A stretch of DNA of 64,000 nucleotides from assembly GCF_001571085.1 (NCBI RefSeq), contig NZ_BCTC01000029.1, forward strand, positions 1 through 64,000, in the 5' to 3' direction. The DNA is from Azohydromonas lata NBRC 102462. Its GTDB lineage: Bacteria; Pseudomonadota; Gammaproteobacteria; Burkholderiales; Burkholderiaceae_C. The notes below the pieces were generated by a model, which was not told the DNA's origin, did not search any database, and saw nothing but the letters and a program-made list of their open reading frames with translations. This document shows positions 20,980-29,725 of this stretch, piece after piece (the first letter of the stretch is position 1; every line of letters starts with the position of its first letter). The translations under genes were made by a program, and so were the position numbers.

Positions 20980-22035
20980 TCACCCCACCAGCAACCGCGC
21001 CCCGTCGCCCGCCGGCAGCACCTCGCCGATCTCGGCGGCGTCATCGAACCCGTGCCGGCGGAAAACCGCCAGCACGTCGCCCACCGAGGCCGCGTCGCAG
21101 CTCACCAGCAGCCCGCCGCTGGTCTGCGGATCGGTCAGCAGCGAGCGCTCCAGGTCGCCCAAGCCGGCGCCCAGCGCCACTTCCGCGCCATAGCCCTGCC
21201 AGTTGCGCCCGGAGGCGCCGGTGATGAAACCCTGGGCGGCCAGCTCGCGCACGCCCGGCAGCAGCGGCACGGCGTTCCAGTGGAGCCGCACGCGGCACTG
21301 CGCGCCGCGCGCCAGCTCCAGCGCGTGGCCGGCCAGGCCGAAGCCCGTCACGTCGGTGATGGCGTGCACGCCTTCCAGCGCGGCCAGCGCCGGGCCCGGC
21401 GTGTTGAGCTTGGTGGTGTTGGCGATCATGTGGGCGTAGCCCCCGGCGCCGAGCTGCTCCTTCTTGAGCGCGGCCGAGTACACGCCCACGCCCAGCGGCT
21501 TGCCCAGCACCAGGCGGTCGCCCGCGCGCGCGTCGGCATTGCGGCGCACGCGCTTGGGATGCACCAGCCCCAGGGCCACCAGGCCGTAGATGGGCTCGAC
21601 CGAGTCGATGGTGTGGCCGCCCGCGATGGGGATGCCCGCCTCGCGGCACACGGACTGGCCGCCTTCCAGGATGCGGCCGATCGTGGCCGCGGGCAGCACG
21701 TTGATGGGCATGCCCACGAGGGCCAGCGCCATGATGGGCGTGCCGCCCATGGCGTAGACGTCGGAGATGGCGTTGGTGGCGGCGATGCGTCCGAAGTCGA
21801 ACGGATCGTCCACGATGGGCATGAAGAAGTCGGTGGTGGCGATGAGCGCCTGCTCGTCGTTGAGCTGGTAGACGGCGGCGTCGTCCGCCGTCTCGATGCC
21901 CACCAGCAACTGCGGCGGCACGGGCATGGCGGCCGTGGACTTGAGGATTTCGGACAGCACGCCGGGGGCGATCTTGCAGCCGCAGCCGCCGCCGTGCGAA
22001 AGCGAGGTCAGGCGGGGCGGGGTCGGGGTGTTCAT
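20980..22035 (-). CDS. selD: Selenide, water dikinase (SelD/SenC)
   Basis: Makes selenophosphate from selenide and ATP, the activated selenium donor for selenoproteins, seleno-tRNA and selenoneine. The 351 residues match the full-length enzyme. The N-terminal loop HGGGCGCK holds the catalytic Cys18 and the conserved Cys20 and Lys21; cysteine, not selenocysteine, occupies the active site. The nucleotide-binding DDAAVY and GGHTIDSVEP stretches are present. The start overlaps the upstream glycosyltransferase stop as ATGA, the senB-senC arrangement. In that context it should supply selenophosphate to SenB, though it may serve other selenium pathways too. Confidence 0.95.
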   Translation of the reverse strand: MNTPTPPRLTSLSHGGGCGCKIAPGVLSEILKSTAAMPVPPQLLVGIETADDAAVYQLNDEQALIATTDFFMPIVDDPFDFGRIAATNAISDVYAMGGTPIMALALVGMPINVLPAATIGRILEGGQSVCREAGIPIAGGHTIDSVEPIYGLVALGLVHPKRVRRNADARAGDRLVLGKPLGVGVYSAALKKEQLGAGGYAHMIANTTKLNTPGPALAALEGVHAITDVTGFGLAGHALELARGAQCRVRLHWNAVPLLPGVRELAAQGFITGASGRNWQGYGAEVALGAGLGDLERSLLTDPQTSGGLLVSCDAASVGDVLAVFRRHGFDDAAEIGEVLPAGDGARLLVG

Positions 22036-23012
22036 GGGCGGGGCATCTCCAGCAGGTCGGCCAGCATCGCGCGCAGGGTGGCCTGCTCCCGCGCCGGCTC
22101 GAACAGCGGCGCGCGCCGCGCGGCGGCCTCGGACAGGGCCGCGAGCATAGCGGGGTCATCCAGGCATTCACTGAGCAGGGACGCCAGCCCCGCCGCGTCG
22201 CCCGGCTCGAACAGGCCGGGGTAGCCGGCGCCCAACAGGCCCACGTTGCCCGGGATGCGCGAGGCCAGCACCGGCGCTCCGGCGGCCACCGCCTCCACGA
22301 TCACCGTGGCCGCGCCCTCGATCACGCTCGGGTGCACCAGCAGGTGCGCGCGCGCCATGCGCTCGCGAGTTTGCGCATGGGGCAAGGCACCCAGCCAGCG
22401 GTAGGCCGGCAGCTCGGCCGGCAGCGCCCTCGCCTGCCGCGCGAGCGCTTCGTCCAGCGCGCCGCCCAGGTGGTCCAGCGCCCAGCCGCCACGGCCGGCG
22501 AGTTGCCGCAGCGCGCCCCAAGCCGTCGCCGGGTCTTTTTCCGCGCGCAGGTGGCCGACCATGAGCAGCCGCAGGGGCGGCGGCGCCGGGCGTTCGGCCG
22601 CGGCGGCTTCAGGCAAAGGCTCCACGCTGGGAAAGCACACCACGGCCTTGCCGCGGTGCTCGGCGGGCAGGTCGTCCGCCGCCCGCTCCTGCAGGACGAC
22701 CAGCCGCGCCGCCAGCGCCAGCGAGCGCTGCGCGGCGGCGTCCACGTGGATGTCGCGGTAGAGGTCGGTGCCGGTGAGCGCCAGCGCGATGGGTCGATCA
22801 GGCTGCGCCTGTGCCCAGGCCGCGATGCTGTCGGCGCTGCGCCGCGCGTGCAGCGCCAGCAGTACATCCGCCGGCTCGCCGCGCCAGTGGTCCGTCAGCA
22901 GCACGTCGAAGGGGCCGTCCAGCATGCGCGCCCAGCGGCTGGCGGTGTGCCAGTTGCCGTTGTTGGCGGCCGCCAGCGCGGGCGTGACGAGGCAAAGGCG
23001 GGGACGGCTCAT
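22032..23012 (-). CDS. senB: Selenosugar-synthase-type glycosyltransferase (SenB-like)
   Basis: A 326-residue GT-B glycosyltransferase with the C-terminal donor-site pattern HPSVIEGAATVIVEAVAAG, which keeps the conserved E-x7-E. The N-terminal half is short and contains LTGTDLYRDI. This matches my recollection of the family found next to selD and later characterised as SenB, which makes a selenosugar from UDP-N-acetylglucosamine-type donors and selenophosphate. The ATG at 23010-23012 (MSRPRLCLVTP) is chosen because upstream in-frame sequence looks non-coding. It is translationally coupled to selD. If the assignment failed, the fallback is a family 4 glycosyltransferase of unknown acceptor. 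Confidence 0.78.
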   Translation of the reverse strand: MSRPRLCLVTPALAAANNGNWHTASRWARMLDGPFDVLLTDHWRGEPADVLLALHARRSADSIAAWAQAQPDRPIALALTGTDLYRDIHVDAAAQRSLALAARLVVLQERAADDLPAEHRGKAVVCFPSVEPLPEAAAAERPAPPPLRLLMVGHLRAEKDPATAWGALRQLAGRGGWALDHLGGALDEALARQARALPAELPAYRWLGALPHAQTRERMARAHLLVHPSVIEGAATVIVEAVAAGAPVLASRIPGNVGLLGAGYPGLFEPGDAAGLASLLSECLDDPAMLAALSEAAARRAPLFEPAREQATLRAMLADLLEMPRP

Positions 23013-23401
23013 GGAGCGCGACTTATAGCCGCTGCACGGCGCCGACCTGGCCGGCAAGGCCATGGACGGCCCGTGCCGGCGCCGCCCAAGGCCATCACCG
23101 GCCACCCCGGAATGCCAGAGAAACGTGACGGCCAAGTTAAATACAAAAGCCGAAAAACATGGGTACTCCGGCAATATGCGACAAACCCGCAAAATGAGCA
23201 GCATGCCCGCAGGCCAAGGGTTATGTGGATTTACAATTCCCGTTTGCACAGCCCATGTGTGCGCCTATGCACATTCCAGATTGACCTGGGCATGACCGCC
23301 TGCAAATACCATTTTTTTAAAATCTCGTGAATTCGAGAAATAGTCCACGGCGGCACGCCGTCGCCCACTGGACAAATGGATAAATGGACGGAAACACCAC
23401 C
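23013..23401. other. Divergent intergenic region between senB and the SUMF1 gene
   Basis: About 390 bases without a convincing gene. The section 23,120-23,340 is clearly more AT-rich than its surroundings and should contain both divergent promoters. An imperfect operator-like palindrome TCTCGTGAATTCGAGA lies at 23323-23338 after a T7 run. No riboswitch or terminator was recognised. Confidence 0.6.
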
Positions 23402-24238
23402 ATGAAAGGGCCTGCAAGCGCAGCGGCCAGCCTGCTGGCGGTGCTGGCCTTGGCGGCTGCCGCGCCGGGTGCGCGCTCGCAGCCGCAGGACGGGCCGGCC
23501 GCCCTGGCCGAGCGCGTGTGCGTAGGCACGCAGTGCCTGGAGCTGGTCGCCGTGCCGGGCGGCAGCTTTCTCATGGGCTCGCCCGCGGGCGAGGCCGAAC
23601 GCTCCACCGACGAGGGGCCGCAGCACCCGGTGAGCCTTCAGCCCTTTTTGCTGGGCCGCTTCGAGGTGACGCAGGCGCAGTGGAAGGCGGTGATGGGCCG
23701 CAACCCCAGCCAATTCCAGCGCTGCGGCGGCGACTGCCCCGTGGAAAACGTGAGCTGGCAGGACGCACAGGCATTTATTCGCAAATTGAGCCAGCTCAGC
23801 GGACGGCGGTTTCGCCTGCCCAGCGAGGCCGAATGGGAATATGCGGCGCGCGCCGGCACCCGCTCGGCCTTTTCCACCGGCACGGCCATCACGGCGGCAC
23901 AGGCGAATTTCAACGCCACGGGCACTTATGGCGGCAGCGCGCCGGGCCCATACCGCAAGGCGCCGCTGCGCGTGGGCCGGTTCGCGCCCAACGCCTTCGG
24001 CCTGCACGACCTGCACGGCAACGTCTGGGAATGGGTGCAGGACCGCTATTACCGCAGCTACTTCGACGCGCCGGCCGACGGCAGCGCCTGGGAGCCCGCG
24101 GACCACGGCCCGCGCCGCGTGGTGCGCGGCGGCTCCTGGGCCGACGCGCCGGAGGCGCTGCGCTGCGCTTTCCGCGGCGCGCTGGCGCCGGACGTGCGCC
24201 TGAGCGGCGTGGGTTTTCGCATCGCGCGGGACGAGTGA
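23402..24238 (+). CDS. Secreted SUMF1/FGE-sulfatase-domain protein
   Basis: A formylglycine-generating-enzyme-fold protein of 278 residues from the ATG at 23402 (284 from an in-frame ATG at 23384). A signal peptide covers about the first 26 residues. The fold is clear from VPGGSFLMGS, the EVTQAQW stretch, RLPSEAEWEYAAR, GNVWEW and RGGSW. In true formylglycine-generating enzymes two cysteines follow near the C-terminus; here only one (LRCAFR) is seen, so catalysis of that kind is doubtful. The SUMF1 fold is shared with EgtB and SenA, but this protein is exported and lacks their DinB domain and iron-binding histidines. It is followed after 9 bases by the cyanophycinase-like gene. Confidence 0.85.
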   Translation: MKGPASAAASLLAVLALAAAAPGARSQPQDGPAALAERVCVGTQCLELVAVPGGSFLMGSPAGEAERSTDEGPQHPVSLQPFLLGRFEVTQAQWKAVMGRNPSQFQRCGGDCPVENVSWQDAQAFIRKLSQLSGRRFRLPSEAEWEYAARAGTRSAFSTGTAITAAQANFNATGTYGGSAPGPYRKAPLRVGRFAPNAFGLHDLHGNVWEWVQDRYYRSYFDAPADGSAWEPADHGPRRVVRGGSWADAPEALRCAFRGALAPDVRLSGVGFRIARDE

Positions 24239-24247
24239 GCGGCAGCC

Positions 24248-25445
24248 ATGGCGACTTTCCACCTGCCGCCCGGCGCGGCTTCGCGCCGGCGCCTGCTGCT
24301 TGGGCTGGCGGCGGCGGGCATCGCGCCGCTGGCGCGCCCTGCCCTGGGCGCGCCGGCCCATTGCGCCGACCGCCCTGAGCACCCCGACCGCACGCGCGGC
24401 GGCTGCAAGGCCGACCCCACCCAAGCGCCGCACGCCGAGGCCGGCGTGCTCATGGCCATAGGCGGCAACGAGGACAGGCGCGGCGCCATGGCGGTGCTGC
24501 GCCGCTTCGTGCAGCTCAGCGGCGGGCTCCGCGCGCGCATCGCCGTGCTCACCACGGCCAGCGCCACGCCGCAGCTCATGGGCGCGAGCTATGCGCAGGC
24601 ATTCAACCGGCTGGGCGTGCGACGCCGGGTGGAGCTGGCGATCGGCTCGCGCGAGGACGCGGACAGCCCCGCGGTGGCGCGCCGCATCCTGGAGGCCGAC
24701 GGCGTCTTCATCACCGGTGGCGACCAGCACCGGCTGCTCACCGCCCTGCGCGGCAGCGCGGCCGGACAGTTGCATCGCCGGCACCAGCGCGGGCGCCGCG
24801 GCACTGTCGCGCAGCATGCTGCTGGGCGCCCGCTCGCTGGAGGAGCCGGAGCAGGAGGCCGCCTGGCTGGAGGACGGTTTAGCGCTGCTGCCCGGCGCCA
24901 TCGTGGACCAGCACTTCAGCGAGCGGCAGCGGCTGCCGCGGCTGATCACGGCCGTGGCGCAGCAGCCGGGCCTGCTGGGTTTAGGTGTGGACGAGGACAC
25001 GGCACTGGTGATCGAACCCGGCCGCGCCCTGGAAGTCGTGGGCGCCGGCACGGTGACGCTGCTGGACGGCCGCCACCTGCAGGCCGTGCGCCCCGGCGCC
25101 GCGCCGGACGCCGCCGCGCTCCAGCCGCTGCTGGTGGCCGGGCTGCGCCGCCAGGTGTTCCACGCAGGCCAGCGACTGGCGCTGGAGGGCGGCGCGGCGG
25201 GTGGTGAGCCCACCGACTGGGTGCGGGAGGCGGTGGCGACGCTGCTGCTTGCGCCCGGCGCCGCGCCGCTGGCCACGCGGGCCGCCGCCGCGCAGGCTGC
25301 CGCGCCAGCACGTGGCGAGCCGCGGGGGGCGGCGGGCTGGCCCGTGCGGGCCGGGGCGCATCCGGGTCATGGGCCTGCGCTGCCCTGGCACCTGGGCCAG
25401 CCGGCAGGGCCGCTGGCTTCGGGCCGGGTGATCCGGCGGCGTTGA
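24248..25445 (+). pseudogene. Frameshifted cyanophycinase-like peptidase (S51 family)
   Basis: Two overlapping frames together give one S51-family protein. The first frame has a twin-arginine-like signal (SRRRLLLGLAAAG), AIGGNEDRR and the family motif ITGGDQHRLL. The second frame carries IAGTSAGAA with the nucleophile serine, then the rest of the domain to 25445. The frame changes at about 24765-24775, shifting by one base forward, and the usual spacer between the two motifs also looks shorter than normal. Cyanophycinases cleave the arginine/aspartate polymer cyanophycin; exported members may act on other aspartyl peptides. It is either a recent pseudogene or a sequencing error; no programmed-shift signal such as a slippery run was seen. 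Confidence 0.78.
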
Positions 25446-25475
25446 AATTCGGCTTGGGCCGGCGCGGGGCCCGTT

Positions 25476-26432
25476 TCAAACCGCCGCCGCAAACACCGCG
25501 AACCCCTGCTGCGCATCCGTCCAGCAGCGCGTGTCGGACCAGCCCGCCTCGTGCAGCAGGGCGTCGAACTGCTCGATGCGGTACTTGTAGGAGTTCTCGG
25601 TGTGGATGTGCTCGCCCTCGGCGAAGTCGCGCTGTGCGTCCGCCCAGCGCACGCGCACGCCGCGCAGGGCGCGCAGGTGCATCTCTATGCGCGAGGCCTC
25701 GGCGTCGAAGCAGGCCACGTGGGCCCAGTCGGCCGGGTTGAAGTCGCAGCCCAACTGCCGGTTCACGTGCAGCAGCAGGTTGCGGTTGAAGGCGGCCGTC
25801 ACGCCCAGCGCGTCGTCATAGGCCGGCAGCAGCTGCGACAGCGGTTTCACGAGGTCCACCCCAATGAGCAGCGCGCCGCCCAGCGACTGCTCGCGTGCCT
25901 GCTGCAGGAAGCGCCGCGCGTGCGCCGGCTCGAAATTGCCGATGCTGGAGCCGGGGTAGAACATCAGCCGCGGCCCGCCCGGCAGCCCGGGCGGCAGGAC
26001 GAAGTGACCCGAGAAGTCCAGCGCCACGCCCGTCATGGGCAGGCGCGGGTGGCGCAGTTGCAGCGCCTGCAGCGCCTCGGCGATGAACTCCGCGGCGATG
26101 TCCACCGCCACGTAGTGGCTGGGTTGCAGCAGGCTGAACAGCAACGCGGCCTTGGCGCAGTTGCCCGCGCCCAGGTCCACCAGCGTCAGGCCGCGGCCCA
26201 GGGCGCGGGCGATGTCCTGCCCGTGCGCAGCCAGGATGGCGGCTTCCGTGCGCGTGGCGGCGTATTCGGGCAAGGCCGTGATGGCCTCGAACAGCCGGCA
26301 GCCCAGCGGGTCGTACAGGTGCTTGGGGGCGACGTGGGCGGGCCGGCTGAGCAGCCCGGCCGCCAGCTCGGCGGCATGGAGGGCCGGCGCGACGGCCGGG
26401 GCTTGGATGAATCGCGGCTGGAGCTCGTGCAT
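25476..26432 (-). CDS. egtD: L-histidine N-alpha-trimethyltransferase
   Basis: SAM-dependent enzyme that converts histidine to hercynine, the precursor of ergothioneine and selenoneine. The 318 residues align well with mycobacterial EgtD (321). SAM-binding VDLGAGNCAKA is at residues 85-95; FYPGSSIGNFEP places Asn166 at the substrate-amino position, AYDDALGVTAAFN holds the tyrosine near 205, and HTENSYKY holds the glutamate and serine near 279-281 that bind the imidazole. The ATG at 26430-26432 is chosen; upstream frame looks non-coding. It diverges from the selenium importer genes across a 94-base gap. No EgtB or EgtC is nearby. Confidence 0.88.
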   Translation of the reverse strand: MHELQPRFIQAPAVAPALHAAELAAGLLSRPAHVAPKHLYDPLGCRLFEAITALPEYAATRTEAAILAAHGQDIARALGRGLTLVDLGAGNCAKAALLFSLLQPSHYVAVDIAAEFIAEALQALQLRHPRLPMTGVALDFSGHFVLPPGLPGGPRLMFYPGSSIGNFEPAHARRFLQQAREQSLGGALLIGVDLVKPLSQLLPAYDDALGVTAAFNRNLLLHVNRQLGCDFNPADWAHVACFDAEASRIEMHLRALRGVRVRWADAQRDFAEGEHIHTENSYKYRIEQFDALLHEAGWSDTRCWTDAQQGFAVFAAAV

Positions 26433-26526
26433 CCGGCCCACTCTAGGGAGGCCCCTGCCCGCGAAGCTGCCACCACTTGCAACTGCGGTGTAATTCCGCT
26501 CCTTTGCAACCCAGCCCCAGGCACCC

Positions 26527-27387
26527 ATGAAAGCCACCCTCTCCCGCCGCACCCTGCTCGCCGCCTCGCTGCTGGCCGCCGCGGCCGGCGCCGCGCAGGC
26601 GCAAGCCACCGTGTTTCGCGTCACCGCCATCCCCGACGAGTCGCCCACCGAGCTTGCCCGCAAGGCGGCGCCGCTGATGAAGTACCTGGAGGGCAAGCTG
26701 GGCATGAAGGTGGAGTACACGCCCGTCACCGACTACGCTGCCGCCGTCGAGGCGCTGGTCAACAAGAAGGTGGACCTGGCCTGGTTCGGCGGCTTCACCT
26801 TCGTCCAGGCCAACGTGCGCTCCGGCGGCAAGGTGGTGCCGCTGGTGCAGCGCGAGGAAGATGAGAAATTCCGCTCGGTGTTCATCACCGCCGACCCCGC
26901 CATCAAGAGCCTGGCCGACCTCAAGGGCCGCGACCTGAGCTTCGGCTCGCAAAGCTCCACCAGCGGCCACCTCATGCCGCGCCACTTCCTGCTGGCCGCC
27001 GGCATCGAGCCCGAGCGCGACTTGAAGCGCGTGGCCTTCAGCGGCGCGCACGACGCGACGATCGCGGCCGTGGCTTCCGGCAAGGTGCAGGCCGGCGCGC
27101 TCAACATCTCGGTGTGGGACAAGTTCGTGGCCGACAAGAAGGTGGACACGGCCCGCGTGCGCGTCTTCTACACGACGCCCGCCTACTACGACTACAACTG
27201 GACGGTGCACGCCGACATGCCCGCGGCGCAGAAGGACAAGCTCAGCGCCGCCTTCCTGGCCCTGGACAAGTCCACGCCGGAAGGCGCGCAGGTGCTGGAG
27301 CTGCAGCGCGCCACGCGCTTCATCCCGACCAAGGCCGAGAACTACAAGAGCATCGAGGGCGCGGCCCGCAGCGCCGGGCTGCTGTAA
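26527..27387 (+). CDS. Putative selenate/selenite ABC transporter substrate-binding protein
   Basis: Periplasmic binding protein of the phosphate/phosphite/phosphonate (PhnD-like) family, 286 residues with a signal peptide ending near AQAQA. Family features include AIPDESPTEL near the mature start, DLAWFGGFTFV, and FGSQSSTSGHLMPRH. Its sequence and its position beside selD, senB and egtD match my recollection of a PhnD-like subfamily annotated as a putative selenate-binding protein. Substrate identity is inference from family and context. It starts 94 bases from egtD in the opposite direction. The matching ATPase and permeases lie 1.5 kb downstream, separated by a FAD oxidoreductase gene. Confidence 0.8.
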   Translation: MKATLSRRTLLAASLLAAAAGAAQAQATVFRVTAIPDESPTELARKAAPLMKYLEGKLGMKVEYTPVTDYAAAVEALVNKKVDLAWFGGFTFVQANVRSGGKVVPLVQREEDEKFRSVFITADPAIKSLADLKGRDLSFGSQSSTSGHLMPRHFLLAAGIEPERDLKRVAFSGAHDATIAAVASGKVQAGALNISVWDKFVADKKVDTARVRVFYTTPAYYDYNWTVHADMPAAQKDKLSAAFLALDKSTPEGAQVLELQRATRFIPTKAENYKSIEGAARSAGLL

Positions 27388-27618
27388 GCCCCCTCACCGC
27401 CCGCCCCTTGGGCGGGCGCCGGGCCGGGTCCGGCGAGCCCGGCCGCTGGGCCCGCCCGCAAGCCGCAAGCGAATTTGTCCGGAAACTTGCCGTCGGCGTC
27501 CACTTCGGCGCTTACGTCTTGTTAATTTTGGTCGATAGAGTGCCTGTGCGCGGCCGCCGCCTGAAGGATTACCGCGTGGTTTGCAACATGCGCGGAGCCC
27601 GGGCTGGGTTTGAATGAC

Positions 27619-28743
27619 ATGGCTGAAGATTTCGCGGGCCCAGCCGGCTCCTCCACCCCAACTCCTTTCCAAACGCCATTCGATGCCCTCATCGTCGGCG
27701 GCGGCATTGCAGGTGCCGCGATTTTTCACCGCCTGGCGAGGTCGGGGCGGCGGGTTTTGCTCATAGAGAAATCCCGGTTTGCCCAAGGTGCCACGGGCTG
27801 GTCCAGCGGCATTTTGAATTGCTACCATGCCTGCGAGAAATTGACGGCGCTGGCTTGCGCCTCATTTCCAAAATTCATGGACCTGGAGCGCCAGGGCGGT
27901 CCGGCGGTACGGCGCAGCGGCGCCTTGCATTTTGTCTCCCACGCACAAGAAAAGGTGACGCGGGAGCGGGTCCAGGAAATGCGTGGCCTGGTCCCCGTGG
28001 AATGGCTGGCTGCCGACGAGGGTGCGCGGCGTTTTCCCCATATCCGATGGAACGATCTGGCCGGCGCGGTATTCGAGCCCACTGCGGGCCATATAGACCC
28101 AGCTGAAGTCACGCGCTTCTGGATTGCAAAGGCCCGCGCCAAGGGCCAGTGGGCACTGGAAGGGGTGGAAGCTCGAGGCGTGGCCCAGGACGGCGGCCAT
28201 GTGGTGGGCATTTATTCCAGCATGGGGCTGCTACGCGCTCACCGGGTCATTCTCTGCGTGGGGGCCTGGAGCCGAAAACTTGCCGGGGCGGGCGGACTGG
28301 CACTGCCTAGCAATGTTTTCTCCAGATCCGTGCAGTGTGATGCGTTGGCCGACACCTCGTTTGCGCAAGAGCATCCGGCTTTTCTGGACCCGGCACTGGG
28401 CATTTTTGGGCGCTCGGACAGCCCCGGCATGCTGCGCGCCGGCATGGCGCTTTCGGATTGGAATATCGATCCGGACTCGCCCATTCCCCATTCACCCCAG
28501 CAGCAAATGGCCGTGCGCGATGTGGCGGGGCAACGCTTTCAATGGGGCGGCCCCATACGTGGCGCAGGAGGCTGGAGGCGCTTCGACGCCTTCACACCTG
28601 ATGGCGAAGCCGTCGTGGCAGCGGACGAGAAGATTTCCGGCCTTTACTGGGCCACGGGATTTTCCGGCCACGGCCTCAAAATCGCTCCCGCCGTTGCCGC
28701 CCGCATGGAAGCCCTGGCTTTTGACGGCACCAATGGCAATTGA
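27619..28743 (+). CDS. FAD-dependent amine/amino-acid oxidoreductase (DAO family)
   Basis: A 374-residue flavoprotein. The dinucleotide fold is DALIVGGGIAGAA at about residues 21-33, followed by LIEKSRFAQGATGWSSGI, and the C-terminal FAD contact is GLYWATGFSGHGLKIAP, as in sarcosine oxidase and D-amino-acid dehydrogenase relatives. No signal peptide is evident. Substrate is unknown. The ATG at 27619 is preferred to a TTG 9 bases upstream. Its codon use is visibly less GC-rich than the neighbouring genes, and it splits the importer genes, so it may be a later insertion. A link to selenium metabolism is possible but only by position. Confidence 0.8.
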   Translation: MAEDFAGPAGSSTPTPFQTPFDALIVGGGIAGAAIFHRLARSGRRVLLIEKSRFAQGATGWSSGILNCYHACEKLTALACASFPKFMDLERQGGPAVRRSGALHFVSHAQEKVTRERVQEMRGLVPVEWLAADEGARRFPHIRWNDLAGAVFEPTAGHIDPAEVTRFWIAKARAKGQWALEGVEARGVAQDGGHVVGIYSSMGLLRAHRVILCVGAWSRKLAGAGGLALPSNVFSRSVQCDALADTSFAQEHPAFLDPALGIFGRSDSPGMLRAGMALSDWNIDPDSPIPHSPQQQMAVRDVAGQRFQWGGPIRGAGGWRRFDAFTPDGEAVVAADEKISGLYWATGFSGHGLKIAPAVAARMEALAFDGTNGN

Positions 28744-28850
28744 TTGACGGTGGCGGACTGAAGGCATGCCGCGTCCGTAGCATGCCCGCCTGCCGGCATG
28801 ACCCGGCGCAGGCCGTGGCCGCACGGCAGCCGGTACAGTCGCGCCTCGTT

Positions 28851-28880
28851 ACGGCCGCGCCTCTTGCGGCCGTTTCTCGT
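28851..28880 (+). terminator. Hairpin between the FAD oxidoreductase and the ABC ATPase
   Basis: An 8-bp stem (28851-28858 with 28866-28873) with a 7-base loop, followed by TTCTCGTCT. It lies 14 bases before the ATPase start codon, so it may terminate the upstream transcript weakly or shield the ATPase ribosome site. Confidence 0.4.
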
Positions 28881-28894
28881 CTATCCGGATTTCC

Positions 28895-29725
28895 ATGCAT
28901 CTCACCCTGCATCAGGTGGACGCCGCGCATCCCGCGGCGCGCCGCGGTGCCGCGCCCGCCTTGCGCGGCATTTCGCTTTCGCTCGCACCCGGCGAGCAGG
29001 TGGCGCTCATCGGCCCGTCCGGCGCGGGCAAGACCACGCTGCTGCAGGTGGCCGCGGCGGCGCTGCGCCCAAGCGGCGGCCGCGTGGAGATGGATGGCAC
29101 CGACCCCTGGACGCTGTCCGTGCGCGCGCTGCAGCGCCTGCGCGGGCGGCTGCTGTTGGCGCCGCAGGTGCCGCCGCTGCCGCCGCGCCAGCGCGTGATC
29201 ACGGCGGTGCTGGCGGCACGGCTGCCGGCCATGAGCTTCTGGACCAGCCTGCGCTCGCTCTTCTACCCGGTGGACATCCCCGGCGCGCACCAGGCGCTGG
29301 AGCGCTTCGACCTGGCCGAAAAACTGTTCGAGCGCGTGGACCACCTCTCCGGCGGCGAGCGCCAGCGCGTGGGGCTGGCCCGCGCCCTGCTGGCGCCGGC
29401 CAGCCTGTGGCTGGTGGACGAGCCCCTCTCGGCCCTGGACCCGCGCCGCGCCGACGAGGCCGTTCGCACGCTGCTGGACGAAGCCCGCGCCCGCGGCGCC
29501 ACGCTGCTGGCCTCGCTGCACCAGGTGGACGTGGCGCTGGAACGTTTCACCCGCGTGATCGCCCTGCGCGACGGCGCGGTGTTCTTCGACCTGCCCTCGG
29601 CACAGGTGACGCCGCAGCGGCTGCGCCAGCTCTACGCGCAGCACGAGGACGAGCTGCACGCCCCCGCGCCGGCACTGGACACGCCGGCGCCCGGGCCGGC
29701 ACCGGTCGTCATGCACTGCCGATGA
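28895..29725 (+). CDS. Phosphonate/selenate-type ABC transporter ATPase
   Basis: Cytoplasmic ATPase subunit of the importer, 276 residues. Walker A is GPSGAGKTT near residue 45, the signature is LSGGERQRVGLARAL, Walker B is LWLVDEPLSALD and the switch histidine is in SLHQVD. The domain is closest to PhnC-type ATPases, consistent with the PhnD-like binding protein upstream. A roughly 30-residue Ala/Pro-rich tail follows the domain. The stop overlaps the first permease start as ATGA. Confidence 0.88.
   Translation: MHLTLHQVDAAHPAARRGAAPALRGISLSLAPGEQVALIGPSGAGKTTLLQVAAAALRPSGGRVEMDGTDPWTLSVRALQRLRGRLLLAPQVPPLPPRQRVITAVLAARLPAMSFWTSLRSLFYPVDIPGAHQALERFDLAEKLFERVDHLSGGERQRVGLARALLAPASLWLVDEPLSALDPRRADEAVRTLLDEARARGATLLASLHQVDVALERFTRVIALRDGAVFFDLPSAQVTPQRLRQLYAQHEDELHAPAPALDTPAPGPAPVVMHCR

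Noticed and set aside
23402-24238. The SUMF1 protein as the missing SenA/EgtB
   Set aside because: It has a signal peptide, no DinB domain and none of the expected iron-binding histidines; the shared fold alone is not enough.
24750-24790. Selenocysteine recoding or programmed frameshift in the S51 gene, given the selenium context
   Set aside because: The break is a frame change with no UGA and no slippery sequence; a simple indel explains it.
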